NCBI GenBank assembly: GCA_027924585.1
Contig: BSBM01000059.1
Location: 1,674,001 to 1,738,000 of the forward strand
From: Larix kaempferi
Taxonomy: Eukaryota > Streptophyta > Pinopsida > Pinales > Pinaceae
Direction of reading: 5' to 3'
DNA length: 64,000 nt
Shown piece by piece: positions 21,991-32,955 of the stretch. The notes under the pieces are model-generated. The model saw only the letters and a list, made by a program, of their open reading frames with translations. It searched no databases and had not been told where the DNA came from. The first letter of the stretch is position 1, and every line of letters starts with the position of its first letter. The position numbers and the translations under genes were made by a program.

Positions 21991-24371
21991 GCATCCACGG
22001 CATCCCGGATCTATAGTTTGGTGAGGATTGGCTTCCGTTTGACCCCTTCCCAAGCCAACTTAGCCTCTCCCAAGCAAAGCGCACTTCCTAGTTTGAGCAA
22101 GTTGACCTAGATCTAGTACATGGGTGTTTGAGATCCCGCTTGATCCATAATCTACACATCAAATAACATACACCCAGATTGTTACTTTTCTGAAATTCAC
22201 CTTGTGGGCCCTATTCCACATTTTAAGGGATTTAATCCCCATTTTGGACCACTTGGAACACTTAAACTCGGATCTAGTAAGATCTAACCGTCGGATTGCC
22301 ACGAAATTATAGATCCACACTCCTACTTAACTAACCTACCCGGATCTAAAGTTTGGATGCCATCGGACTTGTCTTGACCCACCTAACCCACCTTTTCAGC
22401 CTCCTTGGGTAAAGTCGCACCACCTTGGAGAAGTGAGTTCACTCACTTCTAGGAACTGGGTACTTGAGATTTTTGGAGATTTGGAACCGGAATAATTCAA
22501 AACCTAGGTCTAGTGTGTCACTTTGTCAGATCTTGCCTTGGGGATAGCATTCCTTGTTTTAAGGGATTGTGGTCCACTTGGGTTAAACCTAGATCTAGAC
22601 CTACTTATCCATCAAGACCTTAATTGCCCACTTGTCTCATCTATTAGGAGTCCTCAACCACAAGTCAACCCTACTTTGACTCCATTATCCCAATTCCCAA
22701 GGCACTGGTTACTCTCCAAGTCAATTCGACTTTCCTAGATTGTTGGATTAACTTGTGGTTTGACCTTAGTGTGGTGAACCAAACCCTTGATGCCATCATG
22801 TATCATGGTCAAACTTGTCACTTGTACTAGTTAGCCCCAATCAACCCCTAAACAACCCTGCATTGGACACGGCTCCCAAGGCAGTGGGTCTTCCAACATT
22901 GAACTAGTACACTAATCCTAGATCTCACTTCAAACATTATAAGTCACTCTCACATCAACTATGAACCAAATCTATACTCATTAAACCCCTCACTTGGCTT
23001 GTGACTTCATCCTTAGGTCTAGGATAAACCATACACCTAACTTCACTTAGAAATACCCTGATTTGGTGTCTTGGTTTTGATCTCTCCTGTCGGGAGTAGA
23101 TCGGGTCTCCCCCTTTGTTGTCTGGGCTAGATAACATAAAGCGAAGGTTGCCTCTACTGGCGTGACAACCATATACTGGAGGTCGAGGTGATCGTGGTTG
23201 TACCTTTTGAGTTACCCTTCCCTATTGCCATCCATGACTGGATACATCCATAGGGGTAACTACAGTTTAGGTGATAACAGGTATATTATTGATTCCAGCT
23301 GGGGCAGGCAACTACATTCACCATTGCATGCAGCAGGAGCATATCTCAATGATGGGTCTAAAATTCAAAAAGATCTTGAGGTGATGAGAGGTGCAATGAT
23401 ATGCGTTGAGAGGATGTACCCCAATCAAGAGACTCAAGACCAAATCAATATGCGGCGAAATTTGTACAAGGAATCATCTGGTATGTTTGGATTTAGCTCA
23501 ACACAACGTCTCAGAGAGAAGAAAATGCCATGTAAGATTCAATTCATAAATCGTTAAATTTTATTTTTCCAGTTTTATTTTTCAAGTTTGACAATGAAAA
23601 ACTAGTAATCATTGTTTGTTTGTTTTTTATAACAGCCCATTGGTGTTAGATTATGGCACCGAGGCACCACAACTACAGGAATTCACCATCATAATCTTGA
23701 GTCATCCTTGTAGTGCTTCAAGTTGTAAGCGCAATTGGTTAGTATTCAAGCACATCCACACCAAAAAGCGCAACAGGTTGGAGCATGAGAGGTTAGAGAA
23801 GTTGGTCTGCATATACTACAACCTTCGGATGCTCACAAAACAGTTGCAGGCAAAGGATTGGGATCCAATTTTATTGGATCAGATTGATCTAGTCTCTTAT
23901 TGGGTAATAGAGGATGAAACTCCTGTTGATTTGGGTCGGCTTGATGAAGAGACCGAGAGTCCCTTTGGTGTACCATTTTCTGAAATGGAAATGCCGAACA
24001 CACCTGCATCACAGTTGATTTTTCAGTCTAGTGATGTTGGCACTAGCTCTAGTAGGCGTTTTACTACTCATAGTCATGCATGAGACTCGAGTTTGGACTT
24101 GGAGACACTATTTTTTAATTTTTTTCTAGTTATGTTTTGAGTTATTATTTGAACTTGGTACTATTTTGGAATATGTTCGAGGAATCATCTTTCAGTTCAC
24201 TATTTTGCATACAAATATTGAGCGTCAAATGTTGTATTATCAATTTTTATGAGATGATCTAATGAATTTCTGCATATAATTGCTTTTATAACTTAGATGG
24301 ATTAAAAATGTCATTGTGTATGTTTTTTGTGCACAGAAGATACCATTATATGGTATTTTTTCATATTTGTC

Positions 24372-24449
24372 GAGTCTTATCTGAGTCTTATCTGAGTCGC
24401 CGAGTCTATTGAGTCCCAATCCAACCGAGTATTTGTAGAGTCTGAGTCT
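24372..24449 (+). repeat. Cluster of seven GAGTC motifs downstream of the hAT gene
   Basis: GAGTC occurs seven times within about 80 bases, about 290 bases after the transposase stop. Short repeated subterminal motifs are typical transposase-binding regions of hAT elements, so this may be the 3' subterminal region of the transposon. Confidence 0.45.
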
Positions 24450-24850
24450 AACTACACTGCTCTAAACATACCTCCAGAAGAAGGCGTTGCTTAACAGAGG
24501 CAATAGAAAACACATTAATACAAAAACAACACAATAAATAACATGACAACATATGATGTGACAAATATACAATGCCAAGCACTATGAAAGGTACAGGACC
24601 AACGGAGTTGGCATCACCTAACAATGTTGATTTCCAAGAAATCTTACAAAATAAGAGACGATGCAAGGTGTCCCAAACAAGGAATAGAAAACAAATTACC
24701 ACAAAAACAACACAAAATATATAACATGACAAATATACAATGCCAAGAACTATGAAATGTATAGGACCAATGGAATTGGCATCACCTAACAATGTTGATT
24801 TCCAAGAGATCTTACCAAAAAAGAGATGATGCACAATGTCCCAAACAAAA
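24450..24850 (-). repeat. LINE-derived tandem pair
   Basis: Two related blocks of about 180 bases share AACAATGTTGATTTCCAAGA and ACAATGCCAAG. On the minus strand both read LHxLxFxKISWKSTLLGDANS followed by a VLGIVYLS segment. This is a short degenerate coding unit of unknown family, possibly LINE-related. Confidence 0.35.
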
Positions 24851-25539
24851 TCCCAACAATACTAAACATACATGCAGTTCCAAAATAAGTGTCCAATTGT
24901 CTCAATCTCACCACAATGGAGAGGTATTGTTGCAAATCAATTTCCTAACTTCATGCAATAGGCAAGGATGACAAAGAAGGATCACTGCCCCTTCAACTAC
25001 CTCAGGGTGAAAAAGCTACAGTGAATGCTCTAAATGCCACATTAGGGTTTTATATCCTAAGTTCCTAACACATTCAGATGCAGAGATTCTGAAGAGTTAT
25101 GGTTTACCTAGTCCAAATTTCATAAGGGCTTGAAAAAGGGCCTTAAAAGATGAGCACTTGCTATGTTGACTAAACAAAAGACCTTTTATTTTGATTGCAT
25201 CGAAAGTAGGCATATTTAGGTGTTGGGGGAGGGCACTCTCACTTAACCTATTTTCCATTCATTCTCTTGGTCAAAAAAACAAGGATTCACAAAATCATGT
25301 TCATTTTGAATGTCTCACGTCTCAAAACCTAGAATTGTATCAACCATTTTATAATAATTTGGAATCTTCTTCCAAGTCTAGATGGAAAAGAGGGTTGGAT
25401 ACCTTAGTGGGAGGCCGCTATCACATGCTAAATGGATTTCTTCCTTGGATACATTCATTAAGACAAATATTATGCATTATGAGCACTGTAAGGCTATTAA
25501 AAATGAACTTTGTTTATTCCTCATTTGCTCCATTCTTAC

Positions 25540-26470
25540 CAATGTGACAAGGACAAACAAGCCTAAGATACCAAACTTTGTCACCCACTAATAAGAGGTT
25601 TGTTGAGCCAAAGAGACAACTCAACTAAGGACCCAATTGCATTGGATTAAAACTGGTGACAAATTGATGTAGCAATGCATCAAAACCGTGGCCATTAAGG
25701 TACCTATGGAGAAAATTTTATAATTAAGGTTGTTTGATAAAGAAGAGGAATTGTTGAGGACTTTGTAAATCAATATAAAAATGATTCTCCAATTGCTTGG
25801 GCCTATAGTGGAATGTAGAATGGCCATGCAAATATGTCTTAGACATAATTGCATGGTGCTTCTTGGACTGATGGTGTGTGAGAAGGCATTAACTCACTAA
25901 TCAATTAACAACAAATCTGATGAAAATGATTGATAACATGTCACTCGGATTGATGACACGTCACTCATATGCAACTTCTACAAGAGCAATATGGATATTT
26001 GTGGTCCAAGTTTCTCTAGGGTGTCTAAGGAAGTTGTCAAAAAGCAAACCTTAAGTGCTATTGTCAACTAAGATTTCAATAAATCCATGTGGAAACTAGA
26101 TGACCCTAAGAGGATTACAAACTAGACACCAATAACTCTACTTAATGTTTCTCACAAGATTTTGGCCAAAACCCTTGCAATACACATAAAACATAGCATT
26201 TCTAGCAATATTTTGGCCAAAACCCTTACAATCCACATAAAACATATTCTACCTAAGATAGTCCATCCTAAGTCAATAGAGCTCATTAGAGGATAATTAA
26301 TTTGGACAATTTCTTAGAATAGATCCATGCCTTTGGTTCGGATGCAACTTTTATTAAAATTGGCTTGAAGGAATCTCAAAATCAAGTTGAATGGCCATTT
26401 ATTCTAGATATGTTAAAACTTAAAAGCCTTGGTCTTAAGGAGCTTTTTCCTTGGGGTTTGTAGGCACTCT
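25540..26470 (+). pseudogene. LINE (non-LTR retrotransposon) reverse transcriptase fragment
   Basis: Stop-filled translation still shows the order of a plant L1-type RT: TPITLLNVSHKILAKTLAIH, then LPKIVHPKSIELIRG and EWPFILDMLK. The part coding for ILAKTL-IHIKH is present twice in a row (about 26158-26195 and 26208-26245). The catalytic YADD region is not visible. Upstream, WIKTGDK-like sequence fits the spacer before RT. Inactive. Confidence 0.6.
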
Positions 26471-26511
26471 CTTTGTTGAAGCCCAATTTAAATTAGAGAT
26501 GTGATTGGACA

Positions 26512-27350
26512 ATGACTTGAAACTTTGGAAATGCATGAATTAGGTTTGTACCCTTGGTATGTATACACTTTTTATCAACGTTATGTTTTAGAAAACTTAC
26601 AATTGTATTGAATGGCCATTTATTCTATCTATGTTAAAAGCCCTGAGCTTTGGGAACATTTCCCTCGAAGTTGTAGAAACTCTCTTCATTGAAACCTTGG
26701 CTTATCTTTATATCAAGAAATTTATATCAAAATAGGTCTTTCAAATAGCGAAGTACATTTATAACCATGCTTGGGTGTTGATCCTTATGAGAGAGTACAC
26801 AGAAGGCTATGTAGCATGGGTACCCGTACCCGAGGGTAGGGTACACGTACGCGTACCAGGTACTTGGGTATGTCTCCTGCCGTACCCTTTCATACACCAT
26901 ATTAGGTTTGTACCCTTGGTATGTATGCACTTGGACAATGACTTGAAACTTTGGAAATGCATGAATTAGGTTTGTACCCTTGGTATGTATACACTTTTTA
27001 TCAACGTTATGTTTTAGAAAACTTACAATTGTATTGAATGGCCATTTATTCTATCTATGTTAAAAGCCCTGAGCTTTGGGAACATTTCCTTCAAAGTTGT
27101 AGAAACTCTCTTCATTGAAACCTTGGCTTGTCTTTATATCAAGAAATTTATATCAAAATAGGTCTTTCAAATAGCCAAGTACATTTATAACCATGCTTGG
27201 GTGTTGATCCTTATGAGAGAGTACACAGAAGGCTATGTAGCATGGGTACCCGTACCCGAGGGTAGGGTACACGTACGCGTACCAGGTACTTGGGTATGTC
27301 TCCTGCCGTACCCTTTCATACACCATATTAGCTCCACATACCCGAGAACC
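26512..27350 (+). repeat. 426-bp tandem duplication carrying LINE, hAT and non-autonomous element pieces
   Basis: GACTTGAAACTTTGGAAATG starts at about 26512 and again at about 26938, and the following about 400 bases are nearly identical. Each unit contains a LINE RT piece (EWPFILSMLKA-like), then the hAT piece ending LMREYTEG, then the left end of the GTACCC-rich non-autonomous element. A third partial copy of the GTACCC part ends at 27420. Near-identity suggests recent duplication. Confidence 0.7.
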
Positions 27351-27420
27351 GAGTACTTGGGTACGTCTCCTGCTGTACCCTTTCATACACCATATTAGCT
27401 CCACATACCCGAGATGCCAT

Positions 27421-28820
27421 TATCAATGACTCCTCACAACCTTAGTGGTTCACCTTTTTTATTGTTTATATCATATTTCATGTACTCAATTTTATCATTG
27501 ACTATTTGGAAAACATTTATGTGAATTGATGCAAACACCGTCGCTTTGAAGAGCAACTAATGTACAATATTAAAATTCAAAATATTATTGAGAATATTCC
27601 CCTCTTAATATTATAAGTGACAAAAGGACTTAGGGTATAAAGCTAACTAAATGAGTCGAAAGAGTAAAACTAATATGAAGAATAGAGCCACCACAAATTT
27701 GAAGGTCCAAACAAATACCTAGTAGTAAAAAGTGTTTATTTAAGGAATAACTAAACAGATTAATGATTTACAAAAGAAAGGAAAACAATAATGAGAAAAT
27801 AACTCTGCAATGTTTTTAACCAACATTCATGAAAATTAGCATTGATATATTTCCTCAATTAAAAGCAAATAGATGGTTCACCTACACAAAATTTGAACGA
27901 TAAGTCAAAATGTGGAATTTTGGTTTGTCCTCGAGACAATTAATTCAAGAAGAATAAAATGTCCAATTGAGGACCACATTATTCAATACCCTTTAGCAAA
28001 ATCTTCAAAATACTAACGAAATATACGACTTCAAATAACAAGTACAAGCTCTAACCCATTAAGTCAATTGTCTATAAAGGAAATTGTACATCAATCAAAG
28101 GCCTAAATCCATAAATGAAGCACTCATAAATGAAGCACTCACTCGGATGACAACGAAATTGATAAGCTACAAATGCTCGGTGGAAATGCATAAATGTTTG
28201 CACATGATTACCATAATAAATTTTTACACTCGACGAGAACATAGCATGAGTACGAGTCATTGATGTCATACATGTTTTATACTTGGGAATTGTACATACA
28301 ATTCATGCATGGTTTATGACAAATCATATACATCGTTAACCCTTGGTTATGATTGAAGCAGGATCAAAGAAGTCTGCATTAATGACAAGAAACTCTTGCT
28401 AAGGGTGAAGGAAAAAGCCCATGCCTAACTTGGCATGAGCCGCATCATTGTACTTGTTTAAGCAATCTCAAGCGTGGTTTGGCATACTAAACTTTTAATT
28501 CTTACGACTGATAAGAGGGCTCAAGAGCGCTAAGGATTCATTCAATGTGCCCATTGGATGATGATCAAGTGTATGGAAGGACAAATGAACCATAGTAAGT
28601 TATGGAATGGTGGGGACCATAAGTAGTGCTAACCATAAGAGTAGGGCTACTATGGGGAGGAAAAGTCAGAATCCATCATCTTACAGGTCAAAGGCCATAG
28701 GTCTAACTTGGGCTGCATTGTGTGCTAACTCTATTGTAAGGGTTTATTTTTTAGTCGTATGTTCTTTTGAGTGTCAAAGGTGAGCCTCCTAACATACATT
28801 AACCATTAACCATTAACCAT
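27421..28820. other. AT-rich sequence, no gene seen
   Basis: No protein family, RNA gene or clear repeat is recognised. A short local duplication (AATGAAGCACTCATA) lies near 28115-28135. Confidence 0.3.
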
Positions 28821-28824
28821 TATT

Positions 28825-31431
28825 TGACTCAGAATTGTTGTAAACAAGGACCCGAGTTCCCATTACTCTTCTATATTTCGTGGATACACTTACAATTTCT
28901 CTAGACGATGCAAGGCCAAACTGGACACCTATTAAAGTCGCCTGGGAAACCGAGCAGCTTCTTCCATCGTGCCAGTAAACGAAGTGATTTACTGCTTCAC
29001 TCACTGGCCTTCCTTCCCTCTTGTTAGTCTGTGGGTAAAGAGCAACCAACCAACTGGTCTTCCTCGTCCTTCTAGTCTGTAAGTGAAAAGCAAGCAGGAG
29101 CAAAAAATGAAGATTGTGTGCGAGACACAGGAGAGCTGGTAATAATAAGTACTTCATCGTCGTGCCACTCCCTCGTATACGGACAAAAGCATAGAATGAC
29201 CCGCCATTACTTTTGAATGGTTGCGTGGCAGTTGACATGCACCTGAGTAGAATTGTGTCGTCGGCGGTGTTGCTCAAGCAAGGGAGGGAAGGGAGGGTTT
29301 GTCCTTCTGGCATAATTTTCCAAGGTCATATGGAGAGCTGCTAGTGCTAACCACCACGTCGCCCAAACAAGGATCGATCCGGATTCTAGATTAGAAATAT
29401 ATTAATGGACTCCTATTTTTATTATCGTTACCTTTTTTAGATTTTATTTATTAATAATTATGGTACATGGATCAAATTCATTCCATACAATTTTAGAAAA
29501 AAAAACATAGAAATATCAAACGAGACATACTTTGATATAAAAAAAAACATAAAAAAAATATCAAACGAGATATACTTTGTATTTGTAATTGTGTTTATGT
29601 TTGCCAAATTTAATATATATCATTTTTTAATAATGAAAACACATTAAATTTACTTTTACTTTATATTAATTACAAAATTTAGGCTAACAAGTATAGAGGG
29701 CACCTCTCAACATTATACTGTTGTATTGAAGAGTATTGAAGAAAGAACCTTAGGACATAAAAATAAAGTTGTAAGAGAGCTTTCAATTCCCATTATGATC
29801 TTGTTTTGGTTGATGAGTCTACGGGGAAGATTAATGGAAAGGAATATTCGCATTATATATGATTAAGATATATAATAAAATAATTTAATTTGTATTAAAA
29901 ATAATAATCTAAGGATCAATGTTGAGAGATTTATGTTATTAATATTTTTTGGGGTAAAGGAAAATTTATATGTTTAGTGCAAATAGAAATGCTCCCTCCC
30001 GTTGGTGGGAATCCTACGAGTCCTCTCCTTCCTGCCTGACTCCTAATCCCTCTCCCACAATAAAGTAACTCCATCCTATGTTATAGAAACACTTCATTGT
30101 CCAATGATCTATCTATCTCCAACTCAAATGTGGGAGTGGATTACCTAAAAGCTGGCCTCCAAACTATAATACTAGCATTCACAGGACCTATCCCTAGCTA
30201 TTTAAGGTGGAGACAACTATGGATGCTACTATAATTTCAAGGTGCTTATTCTAACATACTTATGCAACCGATAGAATAAATATAGTTAGAGAAATATACG
30301 GAGACATGTTTTCAACTAAAAAACAACATGACATTCAATTTAAATCTATTATGTTAAAAGAGGGTAAAACTATTTCACACTCACTTTGTAAATGCATACA
30401 CAACTTTAAAACTACATAACAAATTGACTAAACCTAATAATAAATTAATGGATTGTTGAGACATAAATAGGCAAAACATAAATGACTCACACTATAGTTT
30501 CTAACTAGTTTTCAACATTGTGACTCTTGTGTGTATAGGGTGAAGGCGCTTATGTTGCACTAAGTAGGGAGGTCAAAACATTGAGTGTGCAAGCATCTTT
30601 ACATTTTCTTCACCCAAATCCGCAAGAGGATGGTCACAACTTATGATGAGAGTTACTATATGGTTACTATAGAAAAATAAAAAATGTTTTCGTTGGTGAC
30701 TGTATATGATATTTTAATACTTTATTAGGTGATTTCGGAATATTGGCAGAGTTTAAGGCTCCTTGCATTTTCTCCACCTAGTTTAGCAAAAGATGGGCCG
30801 GAACCTCTATCTACATTTGTAAATCACTTGCTCTATTGTTGTGGTGGGAAGAGGAAAGCCTTTCTTGCAATCAACATGGACTTCAAATCAACAAGAGGAT
30901 TTATTGTTAGACAACAAGCATTAGCCCTTCATGATAACTTCCTTGTATCATGCACTTTGACAAAGCAACGACTATCCCATGAAAGTCCAATTGAAAAAGG
31001 GAAACCCAACTTAACAAAGAAAGAATTTCAAGTGTAAAAAGATTAGCACATGCTACTAGCACATCAACCTATTCAAAGTCATCCTCTCCATTGTCAATAC
31101 TACTTCAGCAAACAAGCAAGCCAAGGCACCACCATACATTAGATTTAAACTATACTCACAACAAAGCAAGAAGCATGTGAAAGAAACTATCGTCACCATT
31201 ACCATCCCACCATGCATAAGATGTAAGCTACACATACAACACAGCAAGAGCATGTGAAAGAAAGTATCGTTGTCATTACCAACCCACTATGCTTTTATTA
31301 AGCACACGCAAAGAGTTTTCTCAAAGTTTTTGTATACCCACAAAGGAGATGGATTGTAGTAAAGGAGAAACAAAAGGCGAGCCGCAAAGGTTGCTGGTGT
31401 GGATGTTCCTAGTGATTGTGAAGGCATGCCG
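28825..31431 (+). repeat. 2.6-kb direct repeat, left copy
   Basis: Starts TGACTCAGAATT and ends at ...GTGAAGGCATGCCGG. The same sequence, visually above 90% similar over most of its length, is at 37311-39973. It contains a moderately GC-rich block (28900-29340), an AT-rich block (29400-30500) and fragments of a spliced gene (30539-31037). The sequence starts with TG, but no purine tract or primer site is seen at the borders, so an LTR pair is not proven. Confidence 0.75.
30539..31037 (+). pseudogene. Unrecognised spliced gene fragment, copy 1
   Basis: First exon-like piece after TGTATAG (30539-30643): EGAYVALSREVKTLSVQASL, ending at TGA. Second piece after TTATTAG (30729-31037): open for 102 codons, starting ISEYWQSLRLLAFSPPSLAK, with CCGGKRKAFLAINMDFK and VRQQALALHDNFLVSCTL. 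The reading frames, splice-like borders and conservation in the second copy point to a real host gene, but I do not recognise the family. The first piece has in-frame stops at its end, so this copy is unlikely to be functional. Confidence 0.45.
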
Positions 31432-31667
31432 GAGAACTAGACACTTATATTATTGTCTTAGTTTCTAAGACCATAAAATATTCCTCCTTCCGAAATATTG
31501 TAATTCATTATATGGTTTTATACCTTTTATAACAACTATTGGGAGATAGAATATATATAGTAATATCTAAACATCACTTTGATGTGCACTTTAATAACCT
31601 TTTTGTGGGGTTATATCTATTACTATCATGTTATTGTTGAAATGCAAGGTTTAGATTGATGCGAAAT

Positions 31668-31922
31668 ATTTATTGGTGGAGTTTCAGACTTGGCCAGAGA
31701 TATTCAAGCAAAGAAGACGGCTGCGATTCACCTACGAAAGATGTTATCTATCGGTCAGTTTTTTTTGTTTTTTTAATAAAAAAAACTTACACCTCTCATG
31801 ATTTTATTTCATCCAGCACTTATTGTGCAGTAATTAATCCTCCAATCTATGCAGTCATTCAATCCGGTGTAGTTCCCCTTCTTGTCGATATTCTCAGAAG
31901 GAGCCATATAACTCAGCTTCAA
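31668..31922 (+). pseudogene. Importin-alpha fragment (two exons with intron)
   Basis: Piece 1 ends at 31753 and reads IGGVSDLARDIQAKKTAAIH then LRKMLSI. Intron 31754-31830 begins GTCAG and ends TGTGCAG. Piece 2 (31831-31922) continues in phase: VINPPIYAVIQSGVVPLLVD, ILRRSHITQLQ, followed by GTAAG. This is the start of the ARM-repeat array of importin-alpha, the nuclear import receptor that binds nuclear localisation signals. The N-terminal importin-beta-binding domain and all later ARM repeats are absent. Intron retention shows it came from genomic DNA, not from mRNA. Confidence 0.7.
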
Positions 31923-32955
31923 GTAAGATGAAATTTTTATAAGCATGTTGACTGATGATATATACATTTTGACCTGACGCAAACTTCAACCTTCTGACAT
32001 TATTATGTCCTTGACATCATGCATCCATTTTGCATATATTAGTTGAGCGACAAAAATTTCAAGAATACATTTTTCACTCTGCATAGTTGAAGTTTGGTAA
32101 AACAGGTTCATGGAGGAATTAATAAATCTAGAGCTATACATAGAAAAATTGACACCTTGAATTTGACTTCATGCACACCAAAAATGTGGACACTTAAGGA
32201 CATTATCCTGATTTAGGGTGTTGATCAAACTCGCAAGGGAGTCATTGGAACTATAACAAGATAACCTACAACATCATCCATGTTGCATCAAGCACCAATA
32301 CCATTTACCTCATACCCTCAAGATGGTCACTTCTGGGTATGGATATCTTCATTAGTTGGTAAATTTCAGTATAGTTGTTTTGGCATCGCTAGTGGCTTGC
32401 TTGTAAGTTGCACTTGGAATTCATGGACATGGACTTCCTCTATCCTCAACTCATGGGAGGTCAGGAGGAAATGGTTTCACTTATAGCTGGGAGAACAGTA
32501 CAAATGTGAACTTGATTTTACTGAAATGTGAGACAAGAATTAACTATCTCTTAAGCATAGTAGAACTAGAATAAAGTCCCCAACAACCAAAATCTCCTCA
32601 TATGTGTGAGTCAATTCCCCATATGTGAAAAGTGATAAACTCCAGTTCTTCCTTTAATATTTATATATTTAAATTAACATTATAGAAACACTTCCATGAA
32701 AAGAATATTTTTTTATTACAAATTAATTCAAATGATGAAGAGTACAAATTTGTGAACGAAGCAGTTACAATTGTAAATCCGAAATCGACCGCATACCATG
32801 TTGGTAAATATTATGTACATCTATTCTCCATCATAGGAGATGGAGTTTGCTAGTTGCCACAATGGCAGGTTTCAGGGAGATCCTCTAAGAACTTAAAAAC
32901 CAAAAACTCAAATAGCCCAATCACAGAATTATGTATTTTTCCACTCCTGTCCATT
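31923..32955. other. No gene recognised between importin-alpha and ABC transporter fragments
   Basis: A 68-codon open frame at 32280-32486 has no recognisable domain. The rest is AT-rich and could be intron of either neighbour. Confidence 0.25.

Larger units (their letters stand above)
18738..23278 (+). other. Large intron of the hAT gene containing LTR retroelement sequence
   Basis: The hAT frame stops at CCTATATG|GTATTG and resumes after TAACAG|GTATATTATT, and the joined codons fit the family. The intervening 4.5 kb holds LTR-type sequence (promoter at 21328-21335) and degenerate, stop-filled sequence between 18840 and 20760 without a clear domain. The region 21900-23150 repeats phrases such as AGATCTAG and CCCTT without coding potential. 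Whether this was an intron that grew or an insertion cannot be decided. Confidence 0.5.
16527..24082 (+). pseudogene. hAT superfamily transposase gene, broken and interrupted
   Basis: The parts, in order, match a plant hAT transposase. A BED-finger region starts at ATG 16527, with KCNYY where the family has KCNYC, so a zinc ligand is lost. A basic linker follows, then the DUF659 core (17020-17580: NIARSPFYQPMVDVI, GCTIFPDGWTDQKTRTIINF, IPCAAHYIDLILEDIGKL). The core continues at 18389-18737 (TQFATNFLSLQTLLNEYQAL). The C-terminal dimerisation region is at 23279-24082 (QLHSPLHAAGAYLN, then CKRNWLVFKHIHTKKRNRLE). Damage: a frameshift near 17099 and a 791-bp insertion (17590-18380). Exons are joined by plausible introns at 18738-23278 (with an LTR inside) and about 23534-23634. 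Normal role: cut-and-paste transposition with 8-bp target duplications. Confidence 0.85.

Noticed and set aside
28813-29313. Minus-strand open frame of 166 codons with a hydrophobic leucine-rich stretch
   Set aside because: The frame is not preserved in the second copy of the direct repeat (about 37310-37900), where indels break it. It is most likely chance.
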